Shown in pieces: positions 36,501 to 44,087 of a DNA stretch of 64,000 nt. Below the pieces are notes generated by a model that worked only from the letters and a program-made list of their open reading frames with translations, did no database searches and was not told where the DNA came from. Position 1 is the first letter of the stretch. The number at the start of each line of letters is the position of its first letter. The DNA is taken from positions 1 to 64,000 of the forward strand of contig NZ_BARG01000021.1 in NCBI RefSeq assembly GCF_000376565.1, written 5' to 3'. This DNA is from Streptomyces hokutonensis. Lineage in GTDB: Bacteria; Actinomycetota; Actinomycetes; Streptomycetales; Streptomycetaceae. The position numbers were made by a program, and so were the translations under genes.

Positions 36501-37813
36501 ACCGCACCTATGCCTACCGGGCCGACGGCTACCTCACCGAGATCCGCGAACTGACCTCCGGCACCCGCCACTTCGTCCTGGACGGCATGGGCCGGGTCAC
36601 CGGGGTGCACGCTCACGGCTGGACGGAGACCTACGCGTACGACCCCGCCGGGAACATCGTGTCGGCGCAGGCACCTGGGCACGGTTCCCCCGGCGAGCGC
36701 GAGTTCGACGGCACGCTCGTCCGTGGCGCGGGGCGCACCACTTACGAACACGACGCCCAGGGCCGCCTGGTGGGCAAGAGGCTCAAGCTCCTCGACGGCC
36801 GGACACGCGCTTGGTCGTACGACTGGAACGCGGAGGACAGGCTCACCGAGGTGGTCACCCCGGAAGGGGATCGTTGGCGTTACGCCTACGACCCGTTCGG
36901 GCGCCGTATCTCCAAGCATCGGGTAAGGGAGGACGGGACCGAGACCGACCGCGTCGACTTTTCCTGGGACGACTCCCGGATTGCCGAGCAGACCGGCCCG
37001 GACGGCAGGGCCATCACCTGGGACTACGCGCCGGACACCGACCGTCCTCTCGCCCAGACGGATCACCGGCCGACGGCTGTCCGACCCGGGACTTCGTTCC
37101 TCGCCCGGCTGGCCGAGGAGACGACAGCCGGCGACGACACCCGCTTCCACGTGATCGTCACCGATCCGGTCGGCACGCCTGCCGAGTTGATCACTCCCGA
37201 CGGCCGGGTCGCGTGGCAGCGGCGTACCTCTGTGTGGGGGACGGGGCTGCCGTCGGTGCCCTACGGCGAGGTGCCGGTGGACTGCCCGTTGCGTTTCCCC
37301 GGCCAGTACGCGGATTCCGAGACCGGTCTGCATTACAACGTCTTCCGGTACTTCGATCCGGAGACGGGAGGATTCATCTCGGCCGATCCGCTCGGTCTCG
37401 ATCCTCATCCCAACCACTACGCGTACGCGTCCAACCCCTTCGCCTGGCTCGACCCGTTGGGGCTCGCCTGCAAGAAGATTCCGACTGACGAACTGAATTG
37501 GAACGCCCGCAGTCGACCGACCTTCGGGCACACCTTCAGCGAGCACGGAGCAGGCGCGAAGAACACGAAGAGTCTGACCGACCGCGCACGCACCACGGGG
37601 AATTCACAAGGACAGTGGCTGGACAACGACAAGGCTCTGGACTTCCTCAAGGCGCAGCACGACCCCGAGGGCGGAGTGCGTGAGGTCGCGCTCCCGAAGG
37701 GAATGGGGCAGGTCATCATGCCCAACGGTGAGATTGTGGAGGCCAACTACGCGAGGTTGGTGCCCAAACCCGACGGATCCTACAAAACAGCGTTTCCGAT
37801 CGTGAAGAAGTGA
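33500..37813 (+). CDS. RHS/YD-repeat polymorphic toxin with N-terminal helical domain
   Basis: The 1437-residue protein is a contact-dependent or type VII-linked toxin. The N-terminus (about 1-110) is helical, followed by a hydrophobic glycine-rich segment (about 115-225). A DUF6531-like segment (about 255-330, CVGEPIDVATGAMLMTATDLALPG) leads into many YD repeats (about 460-1220). The RHS core-associated region (about 1260-1322) ends at GHYNVFRYFDPETGGFISADPLGL-type sequence. The last 115 residues are a variable tail with GHTFSEHG near 1343 and GMGQVIMPNGEIVEANYARL near the end. I cannot assign the tail to a known toxin family. The immunity gene starts inside the stop codon. Start: GTG at 33500, which has AAGG six bases upstream; a GTG at 33509 is possible. 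Confidence 0.85.
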   Translation: MPVSVEDEARKILLHLGLWWPEADSGKLRSAATAWRTFAGAVDDVRGPVNQSASSIIHNNTGESIEAFGKFWDRYAKDKDSGWLKDLADSGREMATALEKFADAIDDAINKLWTQIGIDAAVIAGGVALAFFTAGLASGAAVAAADLVIEFGAGLGVAVSTTIAEIAGGTLVAAAFGGIESVTVDLAVAQPLKIATGLQQGFSLDEVNQAAQDGMLFGGALGAGGGVVKAGIEGAFSDTTPLLLRPPSLRPDLVELGPAARNADRTPCVGEPIDVATGAMLMTATDLALPGSLPLEFTRTHLSSYRGGVCFGPTWISTLDECLQIDGEGVVFAAADGMRLVYPVPEAGVPTMPVKGVRWPLEWDGKPDSAMTVTDPATGVVRTFAAPVPSPTFGVFHLALDSWSDRNGHRVDVERDDEGVPFGLRHSGGYYVAVDTTGPRITALRLLDEPPSRYGPEGPVGEGTVVMRYGYDGAGNLTEVVNSSGEPLRFAYDEQGRVTKWTDRNGTWFAYVYDEHGRVVRTEGVDGILSGTLTYDDTSRTTTYTDSQGRVSTHRHNAEGLVEEETDPLGNVTRTRWDEYGSRPVSVTDPLGHTTRYAYDDAGNLTELTLPDGSLTRAEYNALGLPTEVVEPGGAVWRHTYDERGNPLATVEPTGAETRYAYDASGRPTSITNALGHTRTVAYDAAGLPVSLTDELGHTTSLRRDSFGRITAITDPLGHTTHMGWTPEGKPSWRELADGARESWTWDAEGNLSVHTDAAGNVTHHSATHFDVPASRTDPDGARYEFAYDTELRLTGVTNPQGRTWSYTYDEAGRLTAETDFNGRTLTYAHDATGRLNCRTNGAGQSLRFTRGPLGRVVEQRDEASGDISTYAYDTGGRLSRAGNRDAEVVVGRDPLGRVVSETVNGRTTTFEYDALGQRTRRVTPSGLVSDWTYDPAGRATGLRTAERELTLLYDAAGRETERRVGDAVSLTQSWSAAGRLTTQTVASPSATAGADRLLQHRTYAYRADGYLTEIRELTSGTRHFVLDGMGRVTGVHAHGWTETYAYDPAGNIVSAQAPGHGSPGEREFDGTLVRGAGRTTYEHDAQGRLVGKRLKLLDGRTRAWSYDWNAEDRLTEVVTPEGDRWRYAYDPFGRRISKHRVREDGTETDRVDFSWDDSRIAEQTGPDGRAITWDYAPDTDRPLAQTDHRPTAVRPGTSFLARLAEETTAGDDTRFHVIVTDPVGTPAELITPDGRVAWQRRTSVWGTGLPSVPYGEVPVDCPLRFPGQYADSETGLHYNVFRYFDPETGGFISADPLGLDPHPNHYAYASNPFAWLDPLGLACKKIPTDELNWNARSRPTFGHTFSEHGAGAKNTKSLTDRARTTGNSQGQWLDNDKALDFLKAQHDPEGGVREVALPKGMGQVIMPNGEIVEANYARLVPKPDGSYKTAFPIVKK

Positions 37814-38301
37814 GTACGCCCGTGGAATTCCGAATGAGTCTGGTTCCGCCGTCCCGCGAAACCCCGTTGACGCCCGACTTCGAGCTCGACGAGGACTACG
37901 AGTCCCTGGTCATGGACACATGTCAGCTGTTGGCGGAGACGGACTGTCGTTTTCACGTCGCGGGTTTCGGCCAGGATCCCTGGCCGGTCGACATCTCCTA
38001 CGACCTCTCGTCGGTCATGGAGCAACTGCCCGAGGCCATGGCCTCCTTGAGCGACGGGAAGCCCACGCAGATCGACTTCTACGGCCAGGGAGTCGAACGG
38101 CTCGTGACGTTCACTCCGCACGACGGACAGGTCGTCATCACCTGTACGACGGAGACCGACTGGACTCCCGATCCGGGCACGGAGACCGTCTCGCCAGAAG
38201 AGGCGAAGGCCACGTTGGCCACCCTGGCCCACGACTTCAGGCGAGCACTGGATCTGGCCTGCCCGGACATCGCCGCGGTGCGGCCGTTCACCCACTGGTG
38301 A
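37810..38301 (+). CDS. Predicted immunity protein for the RHS toxin
   Basis: The 163-residue acidic protein has no signal peptide or membrane helix. The GTG at 37810 overlaps the toxin stop (GTGA), the usual layout of a polymorphic toxin and its cognate immunity gene. It contains WPVDISYDLSSVMEQLPEAM and QIDFYGQGVERLVTFTPHDG, but I recognise no named immunity family. It should bind and neutralise the 115-residue C-terminal tail of the toxin. Third-position GC is lower than in neighbouring genes, as in the toxin tail. Confidence 0.65.
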   Translation: MSTPVEFRMSLVPPSRETPLTPDFELDEDYESLVMDTCQLLAETDCRFHVAGFGQDPWPVDISYDLSSVMEQLPEAMASLSDGKPTQIDFYGQGVERLVTFTPHDGQVVITCTTETDWTPDPGTETVSPEEAKATLATLAHDFRRALDLACPDIAAVRPFTHW

Positions 38302-38430
38302 AGGCTCGATGAAACGGGCTGACCCCCGGACGAGGACGGCGGCTGCGTGCACGAGATCGTGCTCACCGATGCGAGCATCACGGTGCGTTGCCAGGATCTG
38401 GAGGCCGTGTGGGGCGACAGGGGCTGACAT
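38302..38430 (+). other. Gap with a start-less coding-like fragment
   Basis: After the immunity gene, one frame reads DEDGGCVHEIVLTDASITV and RCQDLEAVWGDRG to a stop at about 38427. There is no start codon, and a stop lies just upstream. It could be the end of a displaced immunity or toxin-tail gene left by recombination. No further feature is seen before the terminator at 38431. Confidence 0.35.
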
Positions 38431-38461
38431 GGGCCCGGTCCCGGATTCCCGAACCGGGCCC
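38431..38461. terminator. Hairpin between the toxin cassette and the PL9 gene
   Basis: GGGCCCGGT at 38431-38439 pairs with ACCGGGCCC at 38453-38461 around a 13-base loop. It ends ten bases before the stop of the convergent PL9 gene and probably terminates both directions. Confidence 0.7.
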
Positions 38462-38471
38462 GCGGAACAGG

Positions 38472-39584
38472 TCAGTTCATCGTCGCGCCGATCGTCGTGG
38501 ATCCCGTCGTCAGGAACGTCGTCGCCGGCAAAGTGCCGCTCGACGAACGGGCGTTGTACGTCGTCGACGCGTCCGTGGAGACGAAGGACGGGGTGGAGAT
38601 GCCGGAGTCCCAGTTGTTGCCGGCCGACGTGACCGCGGAGCCCTTGGTGACCGAGCCGCCGCCGTTGCTCACCGCGAGGTTCTTGCCGAGCTTGGCGGAG
38701 CTGGTGGCGAAGTAGTAGCCCCACTTGCTGTTGGCGTACGCGGTGGTCCGGTTGATGACCAGGGCACCGGTGTTGGAGTTCTCGGTGAAGCCGTTGCCGG
38801 CGTTGCCCCAGGCCGCCGAGTTGTTGATGACGTGCGCGACGACCTCGCCGTCACCGCCCAGCTTGTAGCCGTTGCCGTCGCCCGCGAAGGCAGAGTCGGA
38901 CCAGCGGTTGACGCCGTTGCCGAAGGACCAGGTGTGCTCGACGGTGACCGGGGTGGAGAAGGACCAGAAGTCGATCCCGTCGTCCGAGTTGTTGTAGAGA
39001 CGTGCGCCGGTGACGAGGTTCCCGCTGCCGGAGCCGAACTTGATGGCGACCCCGTCCGCGTTCTCGCCGTGCGTGGCGGCGTCGTAATTGCCGTACGAGT
39101 CAAGGTTCTTGACCGTGTTGTTGACGGTGCCGTCGCCGGTGAGCGTGAAGCCGGAGTCGCCGCCGTTGATGGTCTTGACGTTGTTCCAGTTGGTGCCGGT
39201 GCAGGACTGGCAGACGACCGCGCTGTCCGGGGAGTTCTGGAAAGTGATGTTGGAGACGTTCCAGTAGTCGGCGGTCAGCTTGAAGATCCAGGACCCGGAC
39301 GGCAGCGACGAACCGTCGATCTTGACGGTCTCCGAGCCGTACGCGGTGAGCGTGACGGGCGAGGACGAGGTGCCGTTGGTCGTGGACTGGAGGGTGGCCG
39401 TCGGGTAGTACGTGCCGCCGCGGACCTGAATGACCGTGCCTGCGGTGGCGGTTGAGATCGCGCTGGTCAGTTCGGCGGTCGTGTCGACGACGACCGTGGC
39501 GGCCTGGGCCTGGGTGGGGAGGACGGCGAGACCGGTGCCGAGCGCCAGGGCCGTGGCCAGGGTGAGAGCGGTACGACGAGACAT
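38472..39584 (-). CDS. Secreted pectate lyase, PL9-like right-handed beta-helix (copy 2)
   Basis: The 370-residue protein has a signal peptide (cleavage near AQAAT) and the same beta-helix order as the copy at 28546: AGTVIQVRGGTYYPTATLQSTTNG, ADYWNVSNITFQNSPDSAVV, NADGVAIKFGSGSGNLVTGA, then RLYNNSDDGIDFW and NSAAWGNAGNGFTENSNTGA. The C-terminal RSSSGTLPAT block is also shared. It would cleave de-esterified homogalacturonan with Ca2+. It is last of a six-gene minus-strand series behind methylesterases that prepare its substrate. Confidence 0.87.
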   Translation of the reverse strand: MSRRTALTLATALALGTGLAVLPTQAQAATVVVDTTAELTSAISTATAGTVIQVRGGTYYPTATLQSTTNGTSSSPVTLTAYGSETVKIDGSSLPSGSWIFKLTADYWNVSNITFQNSPDSAVVCQSCTGTNWNNVKTINGGDSGFTLTGDGTVNNTVKNLDSYGNYDAATHGENADGVAIKFGSGSGNLVTGARLYNNSDDGIDFWSFSTPVTVEHTWSFGNGVNRWSDSAFAGDGNGYKLGGDGEVVAHVINNSAAWGNAGNGFTENSNTGALVINRTTAYANSKWGYYFATSSAKLGKNLAVSNGGGSVTKGSAVTSAGNNWDSGISTPSFVSTDASTTYNARSSSGTLPATTFLTTGSTTIGATMN

Positions 39585-39627
39585 AGGAGTGCGGTCCTTT
39601 CGTCGTTCACTTGCGGATGGGGGGACT

Positions 39628-40656
39628 TCAGGGACGCCAGTCGCCGAGATAGGTCGCGGGGGTGTGCAACGCGGCCTCGGCGGGCGTGAGTTGGGGCCGG
39701 TTCTCCGGGACGGTGATCACGGAGCCCGGGCCCGTGTTGCGGTACTCGTGGAAGCGCATCGACTGCCAGGGGTAGGCGTCGCGCATGTTCGTGTAGGGCG
39801 CGACCGGGTCGATGCCGGGCCCGATCCGGGTGTCCCGCACGACGAGGGACGGCCAGGCCGTCGTCTCGTACGACGGGACCCACGGGCGGGCCAGCTTGTA
39901 CGCGGCGTCCTCGGCACCGGAGGTGATCCGGGAGCGGACCGCGAGGATGCCGTGCGGGTTGGCGCGGGCGGTGGAGGGGGCGAAGACCATGCCCTTGGGC
40001 GTGAAGGCCACGTCCCGTTGGAGGGTGTGGAAGTGGCAGTCCGCGAAGACGGCGGTGGCCCGACCGAAGACGAAGTCGACGTCCCCCTCGATGTAGCAGT
40101 GGGAGAAGTACTGCCGGTCGAAGGCGTCCAGCGCCGAGGTGTCCACGAACAGGGTGTCCTGGTGCGCCAGCAGCCTGACGTGTGAGAACCGCGAACGGTC
40201 GCCCGTGACGTACGCGGCCACCGCCTGCGTGCCCGTGATCTCCGGATGGTCGGCGCGCAGCCAGTCGTTGGCGAGCGTGAGGTCCCGAACAGTCAGCCCG
40301 GGCGCTGCCGAGGTGAAGGTCGCGGAGCCCGCCGTGCCGTAGGTCCCCGAACCGTCGGGCCTCTGTGTCCCGTTGGCGTTGCCGTAGACGATGACGACGT
40401 CACGCGGATCGCGGGTGGCGCCACGCAAGGTCAACTCACCTGTCTCCGCAGGCACGTTGATGACTTCTCTGTACGTCCCGGGGTGCACGACGATCGTCCA
40501 GCCGGTGCCCTCCACCGCGTCCACCGCCGCCTGCACCGAGTCGCCGGGCCGGACGTGCAGGACACGACGACGGTCGAGAGCGACAGCCGGTGCCGCGCCG
40601 GCGGCCACCAGTCCCCCGGCGATCCCCGTCAGGAGTGTGCGTCTGCGCAGGGTCAT
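39628..40656 (-). CDS. Secreted pectin methylesterase, CE8 (copy 1)
   Basis: The 342-residue protein has a twin-arginine-type signal (LRRRTLLTGIAGG). Its beta-helix carries the CE8 catalytic set: Q166 in HQDTLF, the aspartates in EGDVDFVFGRA (D192 or D194) and R257 in KLARPWVP. It removes methyl groups from homogalacturonan so that pectate lyases can act. The start at 40656 overlaps the stop of the second CE8 gene (ATGA), so the pair is co-translated. Confidence 0.92.
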   Translation of the reverse strand: MTLRRRTLLTGIAGGLVAAGAAPAVALDRRRVLHVRPGDSVQAAVDAVEGTGWTIVVHPGTYREVINVPAETGELTLRGATRDPRDVVIVYGNANGTQRPDGSGTYGTAGSATFTSAAPGLTVRDLTLANDWLRADHPEITGTQAVAAYVTGDRSRFSHVRLLAHQDTLFVDTSALDAFDRQYFSHCYIEGDVDFVFGRATAVFADCHFHTLQRDVAFTPKGMVFAPSTARANPHGILAVRSRITSGAEDAAYKLARPWVPSYETTAWPSLVVRDTRIGPGIDPVAPYTNMRDAYPWQSMRFHEYRNTGPGSVITVPENRPQLTPAEAALHTPATYLGDWRP

Positions 40657-41816
40657 CTCCGCCCCGGCTTCCAGTCGCCGAGATAGACCTCTCGTGTCGC
40701 CGACTCGGCCTGTTCGGCGGTGAGTTGGGGCCGGTTCTCCGGGACCCCGATCAGCGCACCGGGGCCCGTGTTGCGGTACTCGGCGAACCGCTGGCTCTGC
40801 CAGGGATAGGTGTCGGACATGTTGGTGTACGGCGCCACCGCGTCGATCCCCGCACCGAGCGCCGTCTCCCGCACGGTGAGCATGGGACGGGCGGTGGTGT
40901 CCGAGCCGGGCACCCAGGGGCGGGCCAACTTGTAGTAGCCGTCCGGGGCTTGGCTGCTCACACGGCTGTGCGTCACCAGGTATCCGCGCGGGTTGGCGAC
41001 CGCCGTGGAGGGCGCGAAGACGAAGCCGTACGGTGCCGTCGCGAGGTCGGTGCGGTTCAGGGTGCGGAAGTGGCAGTGGTCGTAGACGGCCGTCGCCCGC
41101 CCGAAGACGAAGTCGACGTCTCCCTCGACGTAGCAGCGCGCGTAGTACTGCCGGGCGAAGACGCCGAGGGCCGACGAGTCGGCGTACAGGGTGTCTTGGT
41201 GCCCGAGGAAGCGGCAGTCGAAGAACGCCGAACGGTCGCCCTGCACCTTGATGGCGACCGCCTGCGTGCCGGTGATGTCGGGGTGCTCGGCGCGCAGCCA
41301 GTCGTTGGCGAAGGTGATGCGGCGGGCGGTGAACCCGTCGGTGCGGATGAGGGTGGTGGCCGAGCCGGAGGTGCCGTAGGTACCCGAACCGTCGGGTTTC
41401 TGGGTCCCGTTGGCGTGGTCGTAGACGATGACGACGGCACGCGGGTCGTCGTCGGCGCCGAGCCAGGTCATCTCGCTTGCCGCGTCGGTGAGTTGGCCGG
41501 TCGCCGGGTCGGTGACGCCGACGGTGACCGTCTCGCGGTAGACGCCGGGGGCGATGACCAGGGTGTACCCGGCGCCGGTCGCGGCGGTGACGGCGGCCTG
41601 GACGGTGGTGAAGTCGCCCCGGCCGTACGGGTCGACGTACAGGGTGAGCGGGGTGAGGCGCACGGCCGGTGAGCCGTAGCGGCCGAACGGGCGGGGCCGG
41701 GTGGCGGCCCGGGCGGGGGCGGAAGTGAGGCCGAGCGCGGCGCCCGTGGCGACGGTGCCCGCCGCGAGGAACCCCCGTCTGGACAGCGGGCGTTGGAGGT
41801 GCTCGTGCAAGGGCAT
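40653..41816 (-). CDS. Secreted pectin methylesterase, CE8 (copy 2)
   Basis: The 387-residue protein has a twin-arginine signal (SRRGFLAAGTVATGAALG) and the CE8 motifs GHQDTLYADSS, CYVEGDVDFVFGRATAVYD and KLARPWVPG. It begins with LTLYVDPYGRGDFTTVQAAVTAA, the usual first turn of the family. It is similar throughout to the following CE8 protein and overlaps its start by four bases. The ATG at 41816 is chosen for the signal peptide; the open frame continues upstream without coding features. Confidence 0.92.
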   Translation of the reverse strand: MPLHEHLQRPLSRRGFLAAGTVATGAALGLTSAPARAATRPRPFGRYGSPAVRLTPLTLYVDPYGRGDFTTVQAAVTAATGAGYTLVIAPGVYRETVTVGVTDPATGQLTDAASEMTWLGADDDPRAVVIVYDHANGTQKPDGSGTYGTSGSATTLIRTDGFTARRITFANDWLRAEHPDITGTQAVAIKVQGDRSAFFDCRFLGHQDTLYADSSALGVFARQYYARCYVEGDVDFVFGRATAVYDHCHFRTLNRTDLATAPYGFVFAPSTAVANPRGYLVTHSRVSSQAPDGYYKLARPWVPGSDTTARPMLTVRETALGAGIDAVAPYTNMSDTYPWQSQRFAEYRNTGPGALIGVPENRPQLTAEQAESATREVYLGDWKPGRR

Positions 41817-41836
41817 GCGGGTGCTCCTTATGACGA

Positions 41837-41860
41837 GATGGCGGGATGGCGGGATGGCGA
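41837..41860. repeat. Short tandem repeat between PL1 and CE8 genes
   Basis: GATGGCGG occurs three times in a row (last copy GATGGCGA) in the 56-bp spacer before the CE8 start. It lies 20-44 bp upstream of the start and could vary in copy number by slippage. Confidence 0.6.
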
Positions 41861-41872
41861 GACGACGAGGGG

Positions 41873-43183
41873 TCAGCGCAGGCGGCCCGCACCGGCGTTG
41901 TGGTCGACGAGGAACGGCACGGCCCGCGCGGGGTCGACCTTCGTGCGCAGGGTCGGGGTCCAGCCCGCGCCGGACTGGAGGATCTCGCTGGGCACACCGG
42001 CGTTGTGGACGGCGATCAGGTCGGTGAGCTCGCCGTTGACGTAGTTGTCGTCGGCGGTGAGCGGCGCCTCGGACCACTTCTTGAGGATGGTGGCCTCGGA
42101 GATGCCGGCCGGAACGGTGAACGCGTTGTGCTCCGCGACGAGTTGGGACTCCAGGCCGATGCCGTAGCTGTAGCCGTATCCGGGCTCGGCGACGAAGTGG
42201 TTGTTGTAGGAGTCCACTTGACCGAACCGGACGCGGGGCGCGCGCTCGACGAGGTTGGCGAACAGGTTGTGGTGGAGCGTGACCTTCAGATGCCCCCGGT
42301 CGACAGCGGCAGTCGAAGCGCTGTCGCTGTTGCCGATGAGGATCGTCTTGTCGTGGTCGGAGAAGACGTTCCAGGAGGCGGTGACGTAGTCGGCGCCCTT
42401 GACGATGTCGAGTTCGCCGTCGTGCTGCTCGAAGATCCGCCCGTAGTAGGTGGGCAGTGAGCTGTCCGGGTGGGCGCCGTCGGTGAACGTGTTGTGGTCC
42501 AGCCACACATGGGTGGAGCCGTAGATGACGGCGCTGTCGTACTCGGAGTTCCAGTTGCCGGTGTCGCCGTCGGTCGGGTCCCACTGCGGGAAGCAGTCGA
42601 GCGGGCTCTCGAAGGCGAGGTTGCGGACGATGACGTTGTCGACGGCCGTGATCTGCAGGCTGGCGCCCTTGAACCCCGCGTTCTTGCCGATGCCGATGAT
42701 GGTGGTGTTGGCGGGCACGAACGCCTTGATGGCGGTGTTCTGGTTGGCGGCCGACACCCGGCGAAGCCCCTCAGGGCTGTCGGCCGGCTCGTTGTCGAGG
42801 TTCTGGTCGTAGCCCCAGACGGCGGGGTCGTAGGTGGCGAGGTACTGCGCGAAGTCGTAGCCGGGCGCGGCGAAGGAGTCGCAGCCCTCGGCGTTGGCGT
42901 CGATGATCCCCTTGACTCTGATGACCTTCGGCGCGGTGCCGCCGGCGGCCAACGCGGCCTTGAAATCAGCCCAGTTGGAGACGGTGTAGACGTGGTCGGG
43001 GGTGGCGGCGGCCCCGCCGCTGGTGCCGGTGCCGTAGGAGGCCCAGCCGTCACCGGCGCCGAGGGTCTCGCGGGCGAGGCTGCGCGGATGGGCCTGGGCG
43101 GTGGTGCCGGTGAGAGCGAGAGCGAGCGCCGTGCACCCGACCAGCGAAGCTATGACGCGTCCATGACATATAAAGGAATGCAC
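41873..43183 (-). CDS. Secreted pectate lyase, PL1
   Basis: The 436-residue protein has a signal peptide (cleavage near AQAHP) and the PL1 fold. NTTIIGIGKNAGFKGASLQI is followed by VIVRNLAFESPLDCFPQWDPTDG, then the conserved VWLDHNTFTDGAHPD, DIVKGADYVTASWNVFSDHDKTILIGNSDS (Ca2+ side), and HNLFANLVERAPRVRFGQVDSYNNHF with the catalytic arginine. It cleaves polygalacturonate by beta-elimination. It lies between the acetylesterase and the two methylesterases in one unit. Confidence 0.93.
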   Translation of the reverse strand: MHSFICHGRVIASLVGCTALALALTGTTAQAHPRSLARETLGAGDGWASYGTGTSGGAAATPDHVYTVSNWADFKAALAAGGTAPKVIRVKGIIDANAEGCDSFAAPGYDFAQYLATYDPAVWGYDQNLDNEPADSPEGLRRVSAANQNTAIKAFVPANTTIIGIGKNAGFKGASLQITAVDNVIVRNLAFESPLDCFPQWDPTDGDTGNWNSEYDSAVIYGSTHVWLDHNTFTDGAHPDSSLPTYYGRIFEQHDGELDIVKGADYVTASWNVFSDHDKTILIGNSDSASTAAVDRGHLKVTLHHNLFANLVERAPRVRFGQVDSYNNHFVAEPGYGYSYGIGLESQLVAEHNAFTVPAGISEATILKKWSEAPLTADDNYVNGELTDLIAVHNAGVPSEILQSGAGWTPTLRTKVDPARAVPFLVDHNAGAGRLR

Positions 43184-43200
43184 TGTACGGGTCTCCTTGC

Positions 43201-43989
43201 TCAGAGGACGTCCGAGGCGTCCGTCGCCTCGGGCCAGGTGATCCAGGACGTGGGAATCTCGTCGCGCAGCCGGACCACATCACGCGGCGCGAGCACCCGG
43301 GTACGCGCCAACTCCCGCGCCACGAGCCGCGCCACGGCGATCGCACCGGGCGGATTGAAGTGCGTGTTGTCCTGCTCTGTGTCGGTCCAGTTGAAGTAGA
43401 CCTTCGTCTCCTCGACCCCGAGCCGCTGCCACAACGCCAGCGACAAGGCCTCGACGTCGAGCAGCGCGACCCGCTCCTCCTGGGCGAGCGCACGCATCGC
43501 CGCCGGGTAATCGCCGTGCGTGGGAACGGCGTTGCCGTCGGCGTCGAACCTGCGGCGCTCGACGGGTGTGGCGAGCACGGGCCGGGCACCACGGCTGCGG
43601 GCGCCGTCGAGGTAGAGCCGCAGATAGTCCTGGTACGTCGTCCAGGGCTCGGTGTAGCGGGTCGGATCGGCGATCTTCTCGTCGTTGTGCGCGAACTGGA
43701 CGAGCAGAAGATCACCGGGCCGGACGGCGGCGAGGATCGCGTCCAGCCGCCCTTCGTCGACGAAACTCTTCGAACTCCGGCCGTTGACGGCCTGATTGGA
43801 GACCTCCACCTCTTTGCGGAGAAAGAAGGGAAGGGCCATTCCCCACCCGGTTTCCGGGGCTTCGGTGGAGTACTTCTGGGCGGCGGTGGAATCACCGGCG
43901 ATGTAGAGAGTACGGCCCTTTTGCCGACCGACTCCTAAGGGAACAGCAGCAAGACCAGCAAGGGCGATCTGTCTGCGGGTAAGAGGCAC
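43201..43989 (-). CDS. Rhamnogalacturonan acetylesterase (SGNH hydrolase, CE12)
   Basis: The 262-residue protein has the SGNH blocks: the catalytic serine S34 in YIAGDSTAA, N69 in QAVNGRSSKS, FAHND near residue 102, and D207/H210 in QDNTHFNPPGA. This arrangement is that of rhamnogalacturonan acetylesterases of CE12. It would remove acetyl groups from rhamnogalacturonan. The N-terminus (LTRRQIALAGLAAVPLGVG) looks like a short twin-arginine-type export signal. It follows the sugar-binding protein after 98 bp that hold the intergenic repeat. Confidence 0.88.
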   Translation of the reverse strand: MPLTRRQIALAGLAAVPLGVGRQKGRTLYIAGDSTAAQKYSTEAPETGWGMALPFFLRKEVEVSNQAVNGRSSKSFVDEGRLDAILAAVRPGDLLLVQFAHNDEKIADPTRYTEPWTTYQDYLRLYLDGARSRGARPVLATPVERRRFDADGNAVPTHGDYPAAMRALAQEERVALLDVEALSLALWQRLGVEETKVYFNWTDTEQDNTHFNPPGAIAVARLVARELARTRVLAPRDVVRLRDEIPTSWITWPEATDASDVL

Positions 43990-44018
43990 GATGGCTCACC
44001 TTCCGGCTTTGTCTTTTA

Positions 44019-44045
44019 GGGGCGCGGGGAACTGCGCGACCAGCC
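44019..44045. repeat. Streptomyces intergenic repeat, copy 3
   Basis: The element starts GGGGCGCGGGGAACTGCGCG and matches the copies at 16822 and 2121. It lies between the binding-protein stop and the CE12 start and could reduce read-through or stabilise the upstream mRNA end. Confidence 0.7.
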
Positions 44046-44087
44046 CCCACCGGCCCGCAGCCCCCCACAAACCGAAACCACCCGATC

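Noticed and set aside
37810-37813. Assignment of the RHS tail to a named nuclease family (EndoU, HNH or similar)
   Set aside because: The tail lacks the HNH, EndoU and deaminase motifs I know; a family name would be invented.
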